DNA from: Draconibacterium sp.
Lineage (GTDB): Bacteria > Bacteroidota > Bacteroidia > Bacteroidales > Prolixibacteraceae
Direction: 5' to 3'
Length of the DNA stretch: 10,508 nt
Assembly (NCBI GenBank): GCA_015493625.1
Contig: WGCT01000257.1
Location: 1-10,508 of the forward strand
Shown: positions 7,948-10,508 of the stretch, piece by piece
Position numbering within the stretch: the stretch's first letter is position 1
Layout: every line of letters starts with the position of its first letter
Program-made: the position numbers and the translations under genes
Notes under the pieces: generated by a model
Databases searched by the model: none
Told to the model about the DNA's origin: nothing
Seen by the model: the letters and a program-made list of their open reading frames with translations, nothing else

Positions 7948-8058
7948 CTGTTTCAAAATAAAACCGGGTTTGTACAAATAGAGTGTAAAAATAGCATTGA
8001 AAATGAGTTATAAAAAAGGAAGAAGAAAATAAATAAAGAGGAAAGATTTTAAACAATT

Positions 8059-8073
8059 TAAGTTCTGAACTTA
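8059..8073. promoter_or_regulatory. Perfect 15-bp palindrome with 7-1-7 layout, possible operator
   Basis: TAAGTTC, one base T, GAACTTA: every position of the two seven-base arms pairs. The 7-1-7 layout is that of Fur-family operators, but the bases do not match the PerR or Fur consensus. It lies 112 bp upstream of the ATG of the membrane-NTPase gene and about 200 bp upstream of perR, so it could act on either. No protein is identified that binds it. Confidence 0.35.
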
Positions 8074-8223
8074 TGTGAAGTTAATGTTTAATTAAAAACT
8101 ATAACGAGGAGCTTAAAAAAAGTGGTGCTTCCGAATGGAGTTGATAGACAGCTATTTAAATGTTTACTCGTACACACTTAAAAATTCAATTCAAAAAAAA
8201 TAATTGAAAGATTTGGATTCTAT

Positions 8224-8238
8224 TTATAATTATTCTAT
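8224..8238. promoter_or_regulatory. PerR-box-like operator upstream of perR
   Basis: TTATAAT-T-ATTCTAT matches the Bacillus PerR box TTATAATNATTATAA at 12 of the 14 defined positions, with a perfect left arm. It ends 35 bp before the start of a PerR-type gene, where autoregulation is expected. The region is AT-rich, which raises the chance of an accidental match, but the position supports it. Confidence 0.5.
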
Positions 8239-8273
8239 ATATGTACTCATTACAAAAATAAAACGATTACATT

Positions 8274-8693
8274 TTGATTCAGGATAAAGACATATTAATT
8301 AAGAATGGGATCTCGCCTTCGTTTCAGCGATTGCAAATTTATTCGTATTTAAAAAAGAATAATATTCACCCCACTGCAAATACAATTTTTACCGAACTAA
8401 AAAAGCAGATTCCTACTTTGTCGAAAACAACAGTTTACAATGTTTTAAAATTATTGGCGAGTAAAAATTTAATTCACGAAGTAAAAATTGAAGATAACGA
8501 ATTACGTTTCGATGCAATATTGCAGGAACACGGCCATTTTAAATGTTCGGAATGCGGGAAAGTAAAAGACGTTTTTTACGACAAAGAGTTTATTGAATTT
8601 GTAGAAAAACGAAACAAAATAACCGACATTCAGTTTAACATTATTGGAGTTTGCGAAGATTGCTTATCAATTAATAATAAGAATAAAAATTAG
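8274..8693 (+). CDS. perR: Peroxide-sensing transcriptional repressor, PerR type (Fur family)
   Basis: This 139-residue Fur-family regulator has a winged-helix DNA-binding half (about 1-78, with [15 protein letters not shown] as the recognition region) and a dimerisation and metal-binding half. All five regulatory-metal ligands known from Bacillus PerR have counterparts: H32, D80, H86, H88 and D99. The structural zinc site is also complete: C91-x2-C94 and C127-x2-C130. In the family, Fe(II)-bound PerR is oxidised by hydrogen peroxide at the two sensing histidines (here H32 and H86) and leaves its operator. The start is TTG; an in-frame TAA 15 bp upstream and the lack of any early ATG leave no ordinary alternative. 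The stop is followed after 5 bp by the peroxiredoxin gene, so the two are cotranscribed. Fur or Zur are less likely because of D99 and the peroxiredoxin neighbour. Confidence 0.93.
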   Translation: MIQDKDILIKNGISPSFQRLQIYSYLKKNNIHPTANTIFTELKKQIPTLSKTTVYNVLKLLASKNLIHEVKIEDNELRFDAILQEHGHFKCSECGKVKDVFYDKEFIEFVEKRNKITDIQFNIIGVCEDCLSINNKNKN

Positions 8694-8698
8694 AAATT

Positions 8699-9370
8699 AT
8701 GGAAAATTTAAATGAAAAAAAAGGGATGCCTCTTTTGGGCGAAAGTTTCCCTGAAATGACTGTTCAAACAACTCACGGAGTATTTAATTTACCCGGTCAT
8801 TTTGCCGGAAAATGGTTTGTTTTGTTTAGTCACCCCGCCGATTTTACGCCGGTTTGTACCACCGAGTTTGTTGCATTTCAACAGAGGTACGAAAAGTTTA
8901 AAGCACTCAATTGCGAATTAATTGGGTTAAGTGTCGATCAGGTTTTTTCTCATATTAAATGGGAAGAGTGGATTAAAGAGAACATGGATGTGCAAATTGA
9001 ATTTCCGATTATTGCCGACACCGGCGCCGTTGCCAATACACTCGGAATTATTCATCCCGGAAAAGGAACCAACACAGTGCGCGCTGTGTTTGTAGTCGAC
9101 CCCGACGCTAAACTTCGGATTATGATTTACTATCCGCAGGAGTTGGGTAGAAATATGGATGAAATTTTAAGAGCTGTTGAAGCGATGCAGGTTTCGGATA
9201 ATAATGGTGTTGCTATGCCGGCAAACTGGCCAAATAACGAGCTGCTGGGCGACCGCGTAATTATTCCGCCGGCTACCGATGTTGCAACTGCAAAAAGTCG
9301 CGACGAGGGTGTTAAAAACGGAGAGTTTGAATGTTACGATTGGTGGCTGTGCCATAAAAAACTGAGTTAA
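8699..9370 (+). CDS. Peroxiredoxin, Prx6 (1-Cys type) subfamily with two C-terminal cysteines
   Basis: This 223-residue thiol peroxidase reduces hydrogen peroxide and organic hydroperoxides in the cytoplasm. The catalytic centre is [13 protein letters not shown], with peroxidatic C53, T50 and P46; R128 is the conserved active-site arginine. The AhpC/TSA thioredoxin-like domain covers about 10-145, followed by the 1-Cys Prx C-terminal domain (about 150-200). The length and the extended tail fit the Prx6 group and not the classical 2-Cys AhpC. The tail has C212 and C218 five residues apart (ECYDWWLC), the pattern of archaeal Prx6 enzymes such as that of Aeropyrum, where these cysteines resolve the catalytic one. 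A 1-Cys mechanism is therefore not certain. It is the second gene of an operon with perR and should be induced by peroxide through PerR. The strong terminator 28 bp downstream ends the unit. Confidence 0.95.
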   Translation: MENLNEKKGMPLLGESFPEMTVQTTHGVFNLPGHFAGKWFVLFSHPADFTPVCTTEFVAFQQRYEKFKALNCELIGLSVDQVFSHIKWEEWIKENMDVQIEFPIIADTGAVANTLGIIHPGKGTNTVRAVFVVDPDAKLRIMIYYPQELGRNMDEILRAVEAMQVSDNNGVAMPANWPNNELLGDRVIIPPATDVATAKSRDEGVKNGEFECYDWWLCHKKLS

Positions 9371-9398
9371 CGATAACTCCATCAAGGAACAAAAAGAA

Positions 9399-9434
9399 AG
9401 CAGGTTTAATATTTTAAACCTGCTCTCTTTGTTT
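9399..9434 (+). terminator. Intrinsic terminator of the perR-peroxiredoxin operon
   Basis: A perfect 11-bp stem, AGCAGGTTTAA (9399-9409) with TTAAACCTGCT (9414-9424), closes a four-base loop TATT and is followed by a T-rich stretch CTCTTTGTTT. It begins 28 bp after the peroxiredoxin stop, the usual position. The tail is broken by C and G, so it may be less efficient than a pure T-run. Confidence 0.8.
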
Positions 9435-9457
9435 ATAGTTGGTTATGTATATTCCAA

Positions 9458-9473
9458 CATAGCTACGGCTATG
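9458..9473. repeat. Short hairpin, possible terminator for the opposing strand
   Basis: A six-base stem CATAGC/GCTATG encloses TACG. It lies between two convergent genes, after the plus-strand terminator. No T-run follows on either strand, so its role is unclear. Confidence 0.3.
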
Positions 9474-9623
9474 CCGAAATATTTTAACTCAACCTTGCAC
9501 AAAATAATTTAATTCAATCATACGGCAATTCAAAGTTAAATTGGTATTATATCGTGCTGATAATCAGTAAAATACCTAAACGTCCATCGTTGTATCAAAT
9601 GGTTGATATTTAGCAGTTTAGAT

Positions 9624-9673
9624 CTTGTCTTGTGTCTTGTGTCTTGTGTCTAATAATCTAATAATCTAATAAT
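9624..9673. repeat. Two adjoining short tandem repeats at the sulfatase 3' end
   Basis: Three exact units of CTTGTGT (9629-9649), preceded by a partial unit CTTGT (9624-9628), run directly into three exact units of CTAATAAT (9650-9673). The unit sizes are 7 and 8 bp. The block ends 9 bp before the stop codon of the minus-strand sulfatase and lies outside any gene. Slipped-strand copying could change the unit numbers. Confidence 0.85.
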
Positions 9674-9682
9674 CTATTATTT

Positions 9683-10508
9683 TTACTTCAAATCAATTAT
9701 TTCCCCTTTTGTTTTTTCCGAGAAACTTTTTAAATCATCGTACAACTCTTTTATTTTGTTGGCGTGGTATTCGGCAACATTGTATTTTTCTCCGGCATCG
9801 TTTTTCAGGTTGAACAGTTGTACACCATCAGTTGCGGTTACCCTAAGTTTCCAATCACCTTTTCGAATTCCTTCGGCTTTTGTTCCGTTAAAATAGTAGA
9901 GTGTAGTTGTTGGCGACTTGCTTTTACCTTTTAAAAACGGCAAAATATTGTTTCCGTCGATGGGGCGGTCGGCAGGCAGTTTTGCTCCTGTAACCGTTGC
10001 AATTGTGGCAAACAAATCCATGGTTGTAGCTATCTCCGACGAAATTTGTTTGGCAGGAATTTGTCCGGGCCAGCGCACAATTCCCGGTACACGGAATCCT
10101 CCTTCGTAGGTTGTTGCTTTCGAACCTCGCAGGGGCCCGGTTGTTCCGCCATGCCACGGTTCTACTCCTTTTTGTAACATCCGTTTTGGCAGGTTTTGCC
10201 AGGGGCCGTTGTCGCTGGTAAAAATTACGAGTGTATTTTTGTCGAGCCCCTCTTCTTTTATTGTTTTTAGTATCTCGCCCACACTCCAGTCGAGCGTTTC
10301 CACAACATCGCCATACAACCCGCCGTCCGATTTTCCTCTGAATTCGGCAGAAGTACTAATTGGTAAATGAGGCATGGCATGAGCCAGATACAAAAAGAAT
10401 GGATTCTCTTTTTCAGTTTTAATAAACTCAACTGCTTTTTTTGTGTAGTCGATTATCAGATTGTCCTGGTGGTCGTTAATAACTTTTGCAGGTTTATCGT
10501 TTTCGTAC
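9683..10508 (-). CDS. Sulfatase, S1 family (arylsulfatase type), C-terminal part cut by the window edge
   Basis: The visible 274 codons, open to the right edge, are the C-terminal half of a formylglycine-dependent sulfatase, which hydrolyses sulfate esters, in this phylum most often of algal or host polysaccharides. Seen motifs are FFLYLAHAMPHLP with the conserved substrate/metal histidine region, GDVVETLDWSVG, TSDNGPW (the Asp-Asn pair that binds the calcium), GGFRVPGIVRWPG, and the C-terminal LFNLKNDAGEKYNV. The nucleophile motif C/S-x-P-x-R and any signal peptide lie outside the window, so the type of formylglycine precursor and the cell location cannot be read. The frame continues upstream of the TTG at 10393 without a stop, so that codon is not the start. 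The substrate is unknown; the adjoining sequence would be needed to see whether it lies in a polysaccharide-use locus. Confidence 0.95.
   Translation of the reverse strand, partial: YENDKPAKVINDHQDNLIIDYTKKAVEFIKTEKENPFFLYLAHAMPHLPISTSAEFRGKSDGGLYGDVVETLDWSVGEILKTIKEEGLDKNTLVIFTSDNGPWQNLPKRMLQKGVEPWHGGTTGPLRGSKATTYEGGFRVPGIVRWPGQIPAKQISSEIATTMDLFATIATVTGAKLPADRPIDGNNILPFLKGKSKSPTTTLYYFNGTKAEGIRKGDWKLRVTATDGVQLFNLKNDAGEKYNVAEYHANKIKELYDDLKSFSEKTKGEIIDLK

Larger units (their letters stand above)
7948..8273. other. Divergent intergenic region between the membrane-NTPase gene and perR
   Basis: This 326-bp region is very AT-rich and has no supportable gene. It holds a purine-rich tract (about 8012-8045), a perfect 15-bp 7-1-7 palindrome (8059-8073) and a PerR-box-like site (8224-8238), listed separately. 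It must hold promoters for both divergent genes, but I do not see a full TTG plus TAnnTTTG pair for either. Confidence 0.5.
9435..9682. other. Intergenic region between the operon terminator and the sulfatase stop
   Basis: I see no gene here. Two short dyads are present: CATAGC-TACG-GCTATG (9458-9473) and CTGAT-A-ATCAG (9557-9567). The right end carries two adjoining tandem repeats (listed separately). As both flanking genes end towards this region, it is a convergent 3' spacer and no promoter is expected. Confidence 0.5.

Noticed and set aside
7948..7977. TTG start at 7977 for the membrane-NTPase gene
   Set aside because: Possible, but the ATG ten codons later gives a natural N-terminus and the TTG has no supporting signal. 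The added ten residues change nothing in the interpretation.
8135..8203. A 22-codon plus-strand ORF from ATG in the region before perR
   Set aside because: Too short, no ribosome-binding or promoter signal, and no sign of a known small protein or leader peptide.
9683..10393. Sulfatase read as a complete 236-residue protein starting at 10393
   Set aside because: The codon there is TTG inside the conserved FFLYLAHAMPH motif, and the frame stays open with sulfatase-like sequence to the window edge.

Overview
The window looks like the chromosome of a member of the Bacteroidota, probably class Bacteroidia. The DNA is AT-rich, and recognisable Shine-Dalgarno sites are absent upstream of the genes. 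Two upstream regions carry Bacteroidota-type -7 elements (TAnnTTTG-like), and one secreted protein ends in a type IX secretion (type B, gliding-motility-associated) sorting domain. A sulfatase and the general gene style would fit a marine or gut polysaccharide degrader of the Marinilabiliales type, but that narrower placement is inference only.

Layout from left to right. Positions 100-2055 (minus) encode a 651-residue exported protein of no family I recognise. It is bracketed by two 38-bp direct copies of a hairpin element (9-46 and 2251-2288), each just downstream of a minus-strand gene. Positions 2355-4676 (minus) encode a full-length UvrD/PcrA-type helicase. Divergent from it, 4864-6180 (plus) encodes a secreted, PKD-like protein with a type IX C-terminal domain. 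Convergent with that, 6235-7947 (minus) encodes a polytopic membrane protein fused to a THEP1-type nucleoside triphosphatase, the most unusual gene here. After a 326-bp intergenic region comes a compact two-gene plus-strand operon, a PerR-type peroxide sensor (8274-8693) and a Prx6-type peroxiredoxin (8699-9370). It has a good PerR-box match upstream and a strong intrinsic terminator downstream. The right edge holds the C-terminal part of a minus-strand S1-family sulfatase (9683 to beyond the edge), preceded by two adjoining short tandem repeats.

The only functional unit that can be argued firmly is perR-peroxiredoxin: sensor and effector of peroxide stress, apparently autoregulated. The other genes look like independent single transcription units. 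I see no phage, transposon, CRISPR, tRNA or rRNA, and no obvious defence system. The best candidates for undescribed biology are the membrane-THEP1 fusion, the orphan secreted protein and the repeated hairpin element.
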